From positions 1-59,664 of the forward strand of contig QFNC01000015.1 of the NCBI GenBank assembly GCA_003240695.1: a DNA stretch of 59,664 nt. The letters run 5' to 3'. The position numbers and the translations under genes are program-made. The notes under the pieces were generated by a model, which was given only the letters and a program-made list of their open reading frames with translations, was not told where the DNA came from and searched no databases. Origin of the DNA: Pseudoxanthomonas suwonensis (lineage in GTDB: Bacteria > Pseudomonadota > Gammaproteobacteria > Xanthomonadales > Xanthomonadaceae). Shown here piece after piece: positions 51,942-59,664 of this stretch (position 1 is its first letter; the number at the start of each line of letters is the position of its first letter).

Positions 51942-52947
51942 GATCGAAAGCGACCTCGCCGGTCACGCCGATCTGGTACGCGCTGACCTTGCGTTCGAAG
52001 AAGTTGGTTAGTTCCTGCACGTCCTGCAGCTCCATGAAGGGCAGCGGGTTGCGCACGTGGTAGACCTTGGGCATGCCGAGCTTGGCGAAGTGCTGGTCGG
52101 CGCAATGCTGCAGATACTGACGCATGTCGCGCTCGGAAATGCCGGCCACGCCACCGGACAGCACGTCGCTGGCGAATTGCATCTCGCATTCGATGGCTTC
52201 GGCCAGCATGTCGTGCACTTGCCTGACCATCGCTTCGTCGAACAAGTCCGGTTCCTCTTCGCGCACGGTACGTACCGCCTCGAAGGCGAAATCCATGTGG
52301 CAGGATTCGTCGCGGAACACCCAGTTCGTACCCGACGCTAGCCCCGGCAGCAGCCCGCGCGAGCGCAGGTAGTAGACATAGGCGAAGGCGGCGAAGAAGA
52401 ACAGGCCTTCGATGCAGGCGGCGAAGCAGATCTGGTTGAGCAGGAACTGCCGGCGTTGTTCGCGCGTTTCGATGCGCTTGAGATCCCGGATCGAATCCAT
52501 CCACTTGAAGCAGAAATCGGCCTTCTGCTTGATCGACGGAATGTTTTCCACCGCGGCGAAGGCGCGTGCGCGCTCGGCCGGATCAGGCAGGTAGTTGTCC
52601 AGCAGGGTGAGGTAGAACTGCACGTGCAGCGCTTCCTCGTACAACTGCCGGGACAGGTACATGCGCGCTTCCGGCGCGTTCAGATGGGTATAGAGATTGA
52701 GCACCAGGTTGTTGGAAACGATCGAATCGCCGGTGGCGAAAAATGCGACCAGACGATGGATCAGATGCTGGTCGGCCGGCGACATCTTCGAATGCAGATC
52801 CGAGATGTCGATCTGGAAGTTGATCTCCTCCACCGTCCAGGTGTTCTTGATCGCGTTGCGATACATCTCGTAGAACTGCGGGTAGCGCATCGGCCGCAGG
52901 GTGAGCTCGAAGCCGGGATCGAGCAAATGTTGCTTGCGTGCATGCAT
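51931..52947 (-). CDS. nrdB: Class Ia ribonucleotide reductase, radical-carrying small subunit
   Basis: A 338-residue di-iron protein that generates the tyrosyl radical used by NrdA. The ligand pattern is present: ATGDSIVSNN, E-A-L-H in YEEALHVQFY with Tyr four residues after His (the radical site), ESCHMDF, and IECEMQFASD. The C-terminus ends GVTGEVAFDHAF, the tail that docks to NrdA. Its ATG shares one base with the nrdA stop (TGATG). The Tyr argues against the manganese/iron class Ic type. Confidence 0.93.
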   Translation of the reverse strand: MHARKQHLLDPGFELTLRPMRYPQFYEMYRNAIKNTWTVEEINFQIDISDLHSKMSPADQHLIHRLVAFFATGDSIVSNNLVLNLYTHLNAPEARMYLSRQLYEEALHVQFYLTLLDNYLPDPAERARAFAAVENIPSIKQKADFCFKWMDSIRDLKRIETREQRRQFLLNQICFAACIEGLFFFAAFAYVYYLRSRGLLPGLASGTNWVFRDESCHMDFAFEAVRTVREEEPDLFDEAMVRQVHDMLAEAIECEMQFASDVLSGGVAGISERDMRQYLQHCADQHFAKLGMPKVYHVRNPLPFMELQDVQELTNFFERKVSAYQIGVTGEVAFDHAF

Positions 52948-55364
52948 CACTGGCAAGCCTCGCAGCTTTCCGGGTTTTCCAGCGAGCAAGCCACCGCCTG
53001 CGCCGGCGTGTAATTCGACACGGTGGTCTTGGCAATCTTCGTGGCGGGGCGCGAACGCAGGTAATAGCAGGTCTTGATGCCACGCTTCCACGCGTACATG
53101 TACATGGAAGACAGCGCGCCGATGGTGGGGCTTTCCATGAACAGATTGAGCGAAGCGCTCTGGTCGATGAAGGCACCGCGTTCGGCGGCCATGTCGATCA
53201 GCGAGCGCATCGGGATTTCCCACGCCGTGCGATAGACCTGACGCAGGCTTTCAGGAATGTCGTCGATGCCCTGGATCGAGCCTTCGGCCAGCTTGATCGC
53301 GTCGCGCATCTCGGGCGTCCACAGGCCGAGTTTCTTCAGCTCGTCGATGAGGTAGCGGTTGACCTGCAGGAAATCGCCGGACAGCGTTTCACGCTTGAAC
53401 AGGTTGCTGACCTGCGGCTCCACGCATTCGTAGCAGCCTGCGATGGACGCGATGGTTGCGGTGGGCGCGATCGCAATCAGCAATGAATTGCGCAGGCCAT
53501 GCGCCTTGATGCGTTCGCGCAGGCCATCCCAGCGCACGGTGTTCTCCGGGGCCACGTCCCACGCATCGAATTGCAATTCGCCCAGCGACGCGCGGGTGTC
53601 CTGGAAGCTCGGGTGCGCACCTTTTTCCATCGCCAGTTCGCAGGAAGCATCCAGTGCGTGGAAGTAGATGGTTTCGGCGATCCGCTTCGACAACGCACTT
53701 GCTTCATCGCTGTCGAAAGGCAAACGGCGCTTGAAGAACACGTCCTGCAGGCCCATGCAACCCAGGCCCACGGGCCGCCAGCGCAGATTGCCGCGGCGCG
53801 CGGACTCGATCGGATAGAAATTGAGATCGATCACGCGATCGAGCTGCACCACCGCCTGGCGCACGGTCTCGCCGAGTTTGTCGAAATCGAACTCACCGTA
53901 CTGGTTGAAATGCCGCGCGAGGTTGATCGAACCGAGATTGCAGACCGCAGTTTCCTCGGCGGAAGTGATTTCCAGGATTTCGGTGCACAGGTTTGAAAGA
54001 TGGATGACGTTCCGCGTGCGCAGCGTCTGGTTGCCGGCGCGGTTGCACTTGTCCTTGAAGGTCATCCAACCGTTGCCGGTCTCGGCCAGCGTGCGCATCA
54101 TGCGCGCATACAACTTGCGTGCCGGCACGGTCCTGATCGCCTTGCCCTGTGTTTCGGCCTGCAGATACGCCGCGTTGAACGATTCGTTGTGCAGGTCAAC
54201 CAGTTGCGGCACCGCATGCGGGTCGAACAACGACCAATCCGCATCGGCTTCGACCCGCTGCATGAACAGATCCGGCACCCAGTTGGCCAGATTCAAATTG
54301 TGGGCGCGACGCGATTCGTCCCCGGTGTTGTCGCGCAGTTCCAGGAAATCCTCGATGTCGGCATGCCACGTTTCCAGATACACGCAGGCCGCACCCTTGC
54401 GCTTGCCGCCCTGGTTGACCGCGGCGACCGAGGAGTCCAGCGTCTTCAGCCAAGGCACGATGCCGTTGCTGTGGCCATTGGTGGAGCGGATCAGCGAACC
54501 GCGCGAACGCACCCGGCTGTAAGCGACGCCGATGCCGCCACTGAACTTCGACAGCTGCGCGATCTCGCCGTACTTCGCGTAGATCGATTCCAGCGAGTCC
54601 TGCGGGGAATCCAGCAGGAAGCACGACGAGAGTTGCTCATGGCGCGTGCCGGCGTTGAACAGCGTGGGTGAGCTGGGAATGTATTCCAGTGCGCTCATGG
54701 TGCGATACAACGCGATCGCTTCGGTCACGTCTTCCGACAAGGCGCAGGCGATGCGCAGGAAGAACTGCTGCGGTGATTCGATCACCTTGCGTGCGTGCGG
54801 ATGGCGCAGCAGGTAACGATCGTACAGCGTGCGCAAGCCGAAATAGTCGAACTGCCAATCCTGCATCGGTTCGATTGCATCGTTGAGCTTGCGCGCATTG
54901 GCCTGAACGAAACCGAGCAGCCGGTCGTTGATCAGGCCGACCTCGTGCCCGCGCGCAACTGATTGCGAAAACGCATGGATTTCCTGGCCTGACACTTCCT
55001 TCGCGATCACACCTGCCAGCAGGCGCGCAGCGAGGCGTCCGTATTCGGGTTCCTCGCCGGTCAACAATGCCGCGGTGCGGATAGACAGCTCATCCAGTTC
55101 ACGCGTGGTGGCGCCATCGTAGAGACCCGAAATGGTGCGGGTGGCCACGCGCATCGGTTCGACGGCATGCAGGCCATCGGCCGCACGCGTCACGGCGCGC
55201 ACGATCTTGTTGAGATCGACCGCTTCGTTCGATCCATTGCGCTTCCTGACCCGCATCGTGGTCGCGGTGGGTGGGGAAGTCAGATGGAAGCTGCGACTCG
55301 CATTGGGTTGGACGGCAGTGTCACTTCCAGCCGCCACCACGGCTTGATCGGTGGTCTGGGACAT
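52947..55364 (-). CDS. nrdA: Class Ia ribonucleotide reductase, catalytic large subunit
   Basis: An 805-residue enzyme reducing ribonucleoside diphosphates. An ATP-cone activity domain is near 37-125 (MRVRKRNGSNEAVDLNKIVR), then the barrel with SSPTLFNAGT, NLCTEI (radical and substrate Cys), NLGSINLARHF, and the C-terminal redox pair CSLENPESCEACQ. The start MSQTTDQ follows GGAGA. Transcription probably passes through the cobalamin riboswitch and the NrdR boxes upstream, so expression should depend on both cobalamin and dNTP pools. Confidence 0.95.
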   Translation of the reverse strand: MSQTTDQAVVAAGSDTAVQPNASRSFHLTSPPTATTMRVRKRNGSNEAVDLNKIVRAVTRAADGLHAVEPMRVATRTISGLYDGATTRELDELSIRTAALLTGEEPEYGRLAARLLAGVIAKEVSGQEIHAFSQSVARGHEVGLINDRLLGFVQANARKLNDAIEPMQDWQFDYFGLRTLYDRYLLRHPHARKVIESPQQFFLRIACALSEDVTEAIALYRTMSALEYIPSSPTLFNAGTRHEQLSSCFLLDSPQDSLESIYAKYGEIAQLSKFSGGIGVAYSRVRSRGSLIRSTNGHSNGIVPWLKTLDSSVAAVNQGGKRKGAACVYLETWHADIEDFLELRDNTGDESRRAHNLNLANWVPDLFMQRVEADADWSLFDPHAVPQLVDLHNESFNAAYLQAETQGKAIRTVPARKLYARMMRTLAETGNGWMTFKDKCNRAGNQTLRTRNVIHLSNLCTEILEITSAEETAVCNLGSINLARHFNQYGEFDFDKLGETVRQAVVQLDRVIDLNFYPIESARRGNLRWRPVGLGCMGLQDVFFKRRLPFDSDEASALSKRIAETIYFHALDASCELAMEKGAHPSFQDTRASLGELQFDAWDVAPENTVRWDGLRERIKAHGLRNSLLIAIAPTATIASIAGCYECVEPQVSNLFKRETLSGDFLQVNRYLIDELKKLGLWTPEMRDAIKLAEGSIQGIDDIPESLRQVYRTAWEIPMRSLIDMAAERGAFIDQSASLNLFMESPTIGALSSMYMYAWKRGIKTCYYLRSRPATKIAKTTVSNYTPAQAVACSLENPESCEACQ

Positions 55365-55540
55365 CGGAGATCTCCATGCATGATGCACGGTCCGACCTGT
55401 CCCTCGCAGGCGCGGCTGGCTTCGGGTCGCTGGAGGTGGAAGCGGCGTCGCAACGACGGAATGGCAGTGCCGTCCGGACTTGCGCCACCAGCCATCTCCC
55501 CCCGGAGATTCCGCGGCCGGCACCGCGCGGCGTGCGTGCG

Positions 55541-55722
55541 CGCGGCTGTCGGCAGGTCTTCGGACTCACGGGCACGGAAGGCTGGCCTTCCACCTCGTCC
55601 GCCGCTTCCCGGAGCGATGCTCCAGTGCTGATGGCGGAGTTGTTCCCGATTACCGCTGCGGGGCAGTTCCGGAATGATGCAGCGCGAAACGCCGCATGGC
55701 ACCGGATTCCCTTTTAATCCTT
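55541..55722 (-). promoter_or_regulatory. Cobalamin (B12) riboswitch upstream of nrdAB
   Basis: Read on the minus strand the region shows the family landmarks in order: TTAAAAGGGAATCCGGTGCC at the 5' end (about 55701-55720), ACTGCCCCGCAGCGGTAA in the middle, the GCCATCAGCACTGG / CGGGAAG blocks, and GTGAGTCCGAAGACCTGCC near the 3' end (55548-55570), followed by GAC. These are the B12-box elements of the AdoCbl-type riboswitch. It begins about 24 bases after the predicted start of transcription and ends about 180 bases before the nrdA ATG; the intervening stretch (55365-55540) holds no gene and would carry the expression platform. Confidence 0.9.
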
Positions 55723-55748
55723 CGGCTTGTTGCCGAGTGAACCGACAA

Positions 55749-55796
55749 CCACAAGATACGGTGCTCACCACGCATTGTCAACACCAGATATGGTGA
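55749..55796 (-). promoter_or_regulatory. nrdAB promoter with paired NrdR boxes
   Basis: Two NrdR-type sites, CCACAAGATACGGTGC (55749-55764) and ACACCAGATATGGTGA (55781-55796), start 32 bases apart, i.e. three helical turns, as usual for tetrameric NrdR binding. On the minus strand a -35 TTGACA (55776-55781) and a -10 TATCTT (55753-55758) are 17 bases apart, so one box covers the -10 and the other abuts the -35. NrdR is an ATP/dATP-sensing repressor of reductase genes; its own gene is not in the window. Confidence 0.8.
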
Positions 55797-55900
55797 ATGT
55801 GCGACGATGGCATGCAGGCGGTGCCGGGTGGCGACATCCATCCATCTGCATGGGTCGAACCGAATCCGCAGCATCCCTCCACTGGATCGCCAGACATGAA

Positions 55901-55924
55901 AAAACCCCGCCAAGGCGGGGTTTT
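55901..55924. terminator. Terminator of fadL
   Basis: AAAACCCCGCC (55901-55911) pairs with GGCGGGGTTTT (55914-55924), an 11-base stem with A and T runs on either side, so it should work on both strands. It ends fadL (minus) 27 bases after its stop. Confidence 0.85.
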
Positions 55925-55950
55925 TCCAGAAGCATCACGCCAAGACGCGA

Positions 55951-57315
55951 TCAGAACTTCAACTGCGCGCCCACGCCCAGCAGGTTGGCATTGCCGCTGT
56001 ATTCGCCGCTGAGCAGCGAGCCGCTGGACGACACGGTGTGGACGCTGGGATCCTTGATCTGGATGCGCATGTACGCCGCATCGATGCTCAGGGTGTCCGA
56101 CACGTTCCAAGTCATGCCGACGGCGAAGATGCGGCGGTCATTGTCCGGCAGGCGCGGGGAGCGGTGTGCGTCCTGGGTCGGGGTCTGGTCAAGGCTCAGG
56201 CCGCCACGCAGGGTGAAGGCCTCGCTGAGGTCGAACTCGGCGCCCAGCGAATAAGCCTTGCTGTCTTCCCACTCGAACGACTCGTGGGCCACCTGGGTGC
56301 GGGCGGCATTGTCGCGGTAGATGTCCACCGATTTCAGCGAATGCCAGTCGGTCCACTGCACGTCGCCGGTCATGCGGAAGCTGTCGGTGAATTCGTACTG
56401 CACGCCAAGGGTGGTGACGCTGGGCAGGACCAGTGGTGCGGTGATCGGGCCGTCGGCGTAGGCGGCACCCACCAGCGGGGCCACGTTGCCGGGCACGGTG
56501 AAGTCGGCATCGCCTTCCAGGTCGTGATCGACCTCGGAGCGGTGCGACAGACCGATCGACAGGCTGTCGGTGGGTTTCCACTGCAGGCCGGCGATCCAGC
56601 CGATGCCGGTGCTGTTGCCGCTGACCTTGACGAAGCCGTCGTTCTTCTGCGGGCCGTAGGCGGCGGTGGCCGGCGGCAGGCACAGCGCAGCGGCAAGACG
56701 GCAGATGCCCGCACCGAAGTCCACGGCGTTGGACAGAGTGACGTCGGCGCGTTCGTAGATCAGGCCCAGGCCGACCGAGAACTGCTCGTTGATCTTCAGG
56801 CCGGCCGACAGGGTCAGGTCGACCACGCGCACGTCGGATTCCACCGCGTTGTAACGGCCCATCCAGTTTTCATCGTATTCGGTGGCCAGGCCGAACGGCG
56901 CGCTGACGCTGGCGCCGACGGTCAGGCCGGTATCGCCCAGCGGATGCACGATGGCCAGCGCCGGCACGGCCGTGGGGCTGCCCGGATCGCCGCCGTTGCC
57001 GCCGGTCAGATCGCTCGCCAATCGGGTTCCGACCGCGGCCTGCCCCGTACCGGAGAATTCGGCGTTCAGGTCGATCACCGTCAGATCGGTGCGCACGGTG
57101 GTCCGGTCCAGGTTGACCATCGCCGCCGGATTGTTGCTGACCACGGACGCATCGTCCTTGGCGGTGGTGATGCCCGAATTGGCGCGACCCAGATTCTTGA
57201 CGCTGTTCTCGCGCAGCTGGAAGCCGGCGGCCTGCGCCTGGCTGACGGCCAGCACGCCGGCGATGCCCAGTGCCAGTGCCGACGCCTGGATGAAACGATG
57301 AGAAATAGACTGCAT
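55951..57315 (-). CDS. fadL: FadL-family long-chain fatty acid outer-membrane transporter
   Basis: A 454-residue outer-membrane barrel with signal peptide (ALALGIAGVLAVSQAQA) and a plug start AGFQLRENSVKNLGRANSG, where the NPAAM motif (SNNPAAMVNLD) is the family hallmark. Barrel strands fill the rest, and the protein ends in LGVGAQLKF with terminal Phe. A small loop insertion with paired Cys (GAGICRLAAALCLPP) is near 210. FadL imports long-chain fatty acids or other hydrophobic compounds. It is divergent from the rhomboid gene across 151 bases. Confidence 0.92.
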   Translation of the reverse strand: MQSISHRFIQASALALGIAGVLAVSQAQAAGFQLRENSVKNLGRANSGITTAKDDASVVSNNPAAMVNLDRTTVRTDLTVIDLNAEFSGTGQAAVGTRLASDLTGGNGGDPGSPTAVPALAIVHPLGDTGLTVGASVSAPFGLATEYDENWMGRYNAVESDVRVVDLTLSAGLKINEQFSVGLGLIYERADVTLSNAVDFGAGICRLAAALCLPPATAAYGPQKNDGFVKVSGNSTGIGWIAGLQWKPTDSLSIGLSHRSEVDHDLEGDADFTVPGNVAPLVGAAYADGPITAPLVLPSVTTLGVQYEFTDSFRMTGDVQWTDWHSLKSVDIYRDNAARTQVAHESFEWEDSKAYSLGAEFDLSEAFTLRGGLSLDQTPTQDAHRSPRLPDNDRRIFAVGMTWNVSDTLSIDAAYMRIQIKDPSVHTVSSSGSLLSGEYSGNANLLGVGAQLKF

Positions 57316-57466
57316 GGATATCTCCGGAATGCTGCATTGGTGGTGGATGGGGCAAGCCCATCCACGGATCATGCCGCGCGCCGGAATCCCCTCCCGACTG
57401 GCAGGCGGGCGGTACTATACCGCGACTTCACCGAAACGTAACAATTGCTGCAAGGCAGCATCATTC

Positions 57467-58153
57467 ATGTTCGTCGCCATTCCCCATCGCAGCCGCACGC
57501 AGCGCCTGTGGGCCACTTGGGTGCTGATCGGCATCGCCGTGATCACCTTCGGGTGGGCGCAGGGGCAATCGGGTATCGCCCAGCAGAATCTGCTGCTGGA
57601 CTGGGGCGCACTGACCGGCGGGCTGACCGGCAGCTGGCGCAACGCGGTGGCCAATGGCGCGCTGCTGCGCCCGCTGACTGCGCTGTTTCTGCATGCCGAC
57701 TGGTCGCATCTGCTGGGCAACCTGGTGTTCCTGCTGATCTTCGGCATCCCGGCCGAGCGCACGCTGGGTCCATGGCGGTTCCTGCTGCTGTTCCTGGCCG
57801 GCGGCGCCGTGGCCAATCTCACCGCCGCCCTGCTGATCCCGGCGCCCGACCGCCTGGTGATCGGCGCCAGCGGAGCGGTGTCGGCGGTCATCGGCGCGTA
57901 CCTTGCGCTGTTTCCCCGCGCACACCTGGGCATCGTGCTGCCGCTGGGCCTGTTCCTGGAATTCGTGCGCGCCCCGGCGGTGCTGCTGATCGGCGTCTGG
58001 GCAGTCTTGCAGGTGGTGTTCGCCTACATCGGCCCAGCCTTCGGCGAGGTGGCCTGGGCCGCGCACGTGGCCGGATTCGCCTTCGGCATGGCCTACGCGC
58101 TGTGGGCGCGCCGCGCGATTGCCCGGCGACTGCGGCGCAAGCGCGGCTATTGA
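57467..58153 (+). CDS. Rhomboid-family intramembrane serine protease
   Basis: A 228-residue six-helix membrane protein. The oxyanion Asn is in HLLGNLVFLL, the catalytic Ser in IGASGAVSAVIGAY and the catalytic His in WAAHVAGFAFGMAY, all in the expected helices 2, 4 and 6. Rhomboids cut membrane proteins within or next to the bilayer; the substrate here is unknown. The basic C-terminus (RRAIARRLRRKRGY) should face the cytoplasm. The start MFVAIPHRS is preceded by a modest site only. Confidence 0.92.
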   Translation: MFVAIPHRSRTQRLWATWVLIGIAVITFGWAQGQSGIAQQNLLLDWGALTGGLTGSWRNAVANGALLRPLTALFLHADWSHLLGNLVFLLIFGIPAERTLGPWRFLLLFLAGGAVANLTAALLIPAPDRLVIGASGAVSAVIGAYLALFPRAHLGIVLPLGLFLEFVRAPAVLLIGVWAVLQVVFAYIGPAFGEVAWAAHVAGFAFGMAYALWARRAIARRLRRKRGY

Positions 58154-58201
58154 CACGTGCGCCATTAATATGTCGTTTCGTTCCGTTGCCCGGCCATCCG
58201 C

Positions 58202-58534
58202 ATGCCCGCTGCTCCGCCCCTGTACAAGGTGACCTTCCTGCAACTGGGCCAGGTGTACACGCTGTACGCCGGGCAGGTGGGCGCCAGCGACCTGTGGGGC
58301 TTCGTGCGCATCGCCGAACTGGTGTTCGACGTGCGCGACGGGCTGGTGGTGGACCCCACCGAGGAACGCCTGCGCGACGAATTCGCCGATACCGGCGTGC
58401 TGCATGTGCCGATGCAGCACATCAGCAGCGTGCAGGAAGTGCAACGCAAGGGCAAGTCGGCCATTCGCGATGCGGCCGATGGCAGCACGGTGGTCACGCC
58501 GTTTCCGTTGCCGGGCAAGCCGCGCGGCAGCTGA
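58202..58534 (+). CDS. DUF1820 protein
   Basis: A 110-residue cytoplasmic protein with LYKVTFLQLGQVYTLYAG, DLWGFVRIAELVF and PTEERLRDEF, which is the DUF1820 pattern (small beta-rich protein, function unknown). The C-terminus ends TPFPLPGKPRGS. It is 48 bases after the rhomboid gene and may share its message. Confidence 0.85.
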   Translation: MPAAPPLYKVTFLQLGQVYTLYAGQVGASDLWGFVRIAELVFDVRDGLVVDPTEERLRDEFADTGVLHVPMQHISSVQEVQRKGKSAIRDAADGSTVVTPFPLPGKPRGS

Positions 58535-58561
58535 GGCTTCGCGGTCATCCAGCCAGACGCA

Positions 58562-59065
58562 TCACCGCTCGCCGTCCACCAGCACGTACTGGCCCCGCTT
58601 GCTGCTCCAACGCGGCGTGTCGGCATCCAGCTTGATGCAGGGCCGGCCGCCGCAGGAGGTGATCTGCACCTGACGCGTGGCCGCCAGCACATAGGCCTGC
58701 AGTTCGATGGCCTCGGCGCGCGCCTGCGCCGCCTGCACCCGTTGGTGCGTCAGCATCAGCAGGAAACCGTAACCACCCAGCAACAGCAAGGCGCCCAGCG
58801 CCAGCGCGCCGGTCCACGTCCACGCACGGCCGATGGCTGGCACCAGCGCCGCCTGCGTGCGTTGCTGCTGCTCCTGGAACAGCGCCACCATCGCGTGGCG
58901 GAAGCGGGCTTCCTCCTGCTCGCGGGCGGTGTGCAGCGCGGCCTGCGCATCGCGGGTGTGCTGCTGTACGCTGGCCATCAACGCATCCAGCCGGCCGCTG
59001 GCTGCAGTCAACTGCGCCAGCAGGTCCGATTCTCCCTGTGTGGTGTCGAAAGGCGCGCGGTTCAT
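58562..59065 (-). CDS. Small membrane protein, possible mobilisation-type accessory protein
   Basis: A 167-residue protein with a coiled-coil-like N-terminal half (QQHTRDAQAALHTAREQEEA), one helix (ALALGALLLLGGYGFLLML), another short coiled coil and a C-terminal ITSCGGRPCIKLD segment ending in QYVLVDGER. The order 'coiled coil, helix, C-G-G-R-x-C, short end' reminds me of small MobB/MbeB-like plasmid mobilisation proteins, but this is a weak resemblance. Its ATG overlaps the upstream stop (ATGA), so the two genes are expressed together. Confidence 0.5.
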   Translation of the reverse strand: MNRAPFDTTQGESDLLAQLTAASGRLDALMASVQQHTRDAQAALHTAREQEEARFRHAMVALFQEQQQRTQAALVPAIGRAWTWTGALALGALLLLGGYGFLLMLTHQRVQAAQARAEAIELQAYVLAATRQVQITSCGGRPCIKLDADTPRWSSKRGQYVLVDGER

Positions 59066-59490
59066 TGATCGTACCGGCGCACGCTGATGCGCTCCACGCA
59101 GGCGTGGCTGCGCTTGGCGTCGGGCTCCACGGCCTCGGCTCGTGCATCCACCCGCACCAGCAGGCCGGGGCGGGTGAAATACCACGATGGCCGCCGGAAC
59201 GAGCGTGGCCCGTCCATGACGGGTTCGCCGGTCTTCGGGTCGGGGTAGAGCGCACGCGCCGGAAACGTGTCGTAGGTGGCCATGTCCTCGCGATTCACGA
59301 AGCCCATGCGCAGCAGTTCGGCCACGTAGGCATCGAAGTCCATGCCGCAGACCGGGCCCATGTCTGCACTACGGTCTATTTGATTCTGCGTTGGAGAGCG
59401 ATTAAAAAGTTCGTAACCGGCACTCTTGTTAACAGCCATGCGTGGATTGTCATAGTAAAAAACCCCGTAATACCAACCGGATTCAGGCAC
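59062..59490 (-). CDS. Unrecognised protein, N-terminus disturbed near the IS boundary
   Basis: A 142-residue frame from a GTG (59488-59490) gives VPESGWYYGVFYYDNPRM, then DMGPVCGMDFDAYVAELLRM and RPSWYFTRPGLLVRVDARAE. I do not recognise it. The frame stays open for about 70 bases upstream of the GTG (GGLNIYV precedes it), so the natural start is probably further left. There a run of eight G (59513-59520, minus strand) lies between this frame and an ATG at 59544-59546; one more G would join them. It overlaps the next gene by four bases. Possible causes are phase variation, decay or a base-calling error. Confidence 0.5.
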   Translation of the reverse strand: MPESGWYYGVFYYDNPRMAVNKSAGYELFNRSPTQNQIDRSADMGPVCGMDFDAYVAELLRMGFVNREDMATYDTFPARALYPDPKTGEPVMDGPRSFRRPSWYFTRPGLLVRVDARAEAVEPDAKRSHACVERISVRRYDQ

Positions 59491-59633
59491 ATAGATGTTG
59501 AGCCCCCCCCTGTTCCTTCCGGCGAAGGCCGCAATGCGACTTTCATCAATTTTTCAAGATGGGGTCGACGTCCCCCCGCTTTTGAGTAGCACGCCGGTTT
59601 GGAGTCCAATTCCCCAACCCCAGGAGATTGGAC

Positions 59634-59664
59634 GTGAAGAAGCGCTTTTCCGAAGAACAGATCA
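59634..59664 (+). mobile_element. Start of an IS3-family transposase gene (cut by the window edge)
   Basis: The last 31 bases read V-K-K-R-F-S-E-E-Q-I from a GTG at 59634, preceded by AGGAG. This is the usual beginning of OrfA in one group of IS3-family elements. The left inverted repeat would lie somewhere in 59550-59600, but I could not fix it. The element therefore abuts the disturbed gene at 59062-59490. Confidence 0.65.

Noticed and set aside
52500..52700. NrdB thought to be class Ic with Phe instead of the radical Tyr.
   Set aside because: On counting, the Tyr lies four residues after the ligand His (E-A-L-H-V-Q-F-Y), as in class Ia; Phe is one position earlier.
56038..57441. A 467-codon plus-strand frame opposite fadL.
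   Set aside because: Mirror of the fadL coding strand; no ribosome site, no family pattern.
1..59664. tRNA, rRNA, origin or phage attachment sites.
   Set aside because: I saw no cloverleaf-like tRNA ends, rRNA segments, DnaA-box clusters or direct-repeat att pairs; a tRNAscan or Rfam run could still find something short.

Overview
The window is GC-rich and densely coded, and its gene content points to a gammaproteobacterium of the Xanthomonadaceae/Lysobacteraceae. The main reasons are the order tkt / gap / pgk / pyk / class I aldolase on one strand, the pilMNOPQ operon divergent from the penicillin-binding protein 1A gene, and an effector carrying a C-terminal domain typical of the Xanthomonadales killing type IV secretion system. 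I cannot name the genus from sequence alone.

Layout. 1-2.0 kb is a decayed zone: an IS5-family element missing its 5' part, a membrane-protein gene cut by that element, and a frameshifted DUF1444-type pseudogene. 2.2-12.9 kb is a three-gene operon on the minus strand: a large outer-membrane barrel protein, an OmpA-family protein and a 2,089-residue repeat-rich surface protein, joined by 4-base overlaps. 13.2-31.8 kb carries the central carbon genes (fda, pyk, pgk, gap, tkt), all on the minus strand. Between them lie a group III truncated globin, a DUF2339/DUF3999 membrane pair, OmpW, an S1/P1-type nuclease, a c-type haem lipoprotein and a BlaI plus two M56-peptidase operon with its own operator. 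31.9-34.5 kb holds a predicted type IV effector/immunity pair, with the effector broken by an amber codon, followed by a 21-bp tandem repeat array. 34.5-42.8 kb has a dicarboxylate/glutamate-type symporter and a MoxR-DUF58-DUF4381-BatA-BatB-BatD operon. 43.0-50.8 kb is pilQ-P-O-N-M, and divergently mrcA. 51.5-55.8 kb contains a thioesterase and the class Ia ribonucleotide reductase operon nrdAB, preceded by a sigma-70 type promoter flanked by two NrdR boxes and then a cobalamin riboswitch. 56-58.5 kb has FadL, a rhomboid protease and a DUF1820 protein. The right end (58.6-59.66 kb) has two poorly known small genes and the first codons of an IS3-type transposase.

How the parts fit. Most of the window is stable housekeeping backbone: lower glycolysis and the pentose-phosphate link, pilus assembly, peptidoglycan synthesis and dNTP supply. 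Accessory material sits at both IS-bearing edges, at the surface-protein operon and at the effector/immunity locus. The most informative signals are (1) the cobalamin riboswitch plus NrdR control of a B12-independent reductase, (2) the zinc-peptidase effector, its lipoprotein partner and the in-frame stop that removes the secretion domain, (3) the barrel/OmpA/giant repeat protein operon, (4) an M56 peptidase whose C-terminus closely resembles the PilQ secretin N-domain encoded 16 kb away, and (5) a mini-copy of the start of pgk just upstream of pgk. No rRNA, tRNA or CRISPR array was seen.
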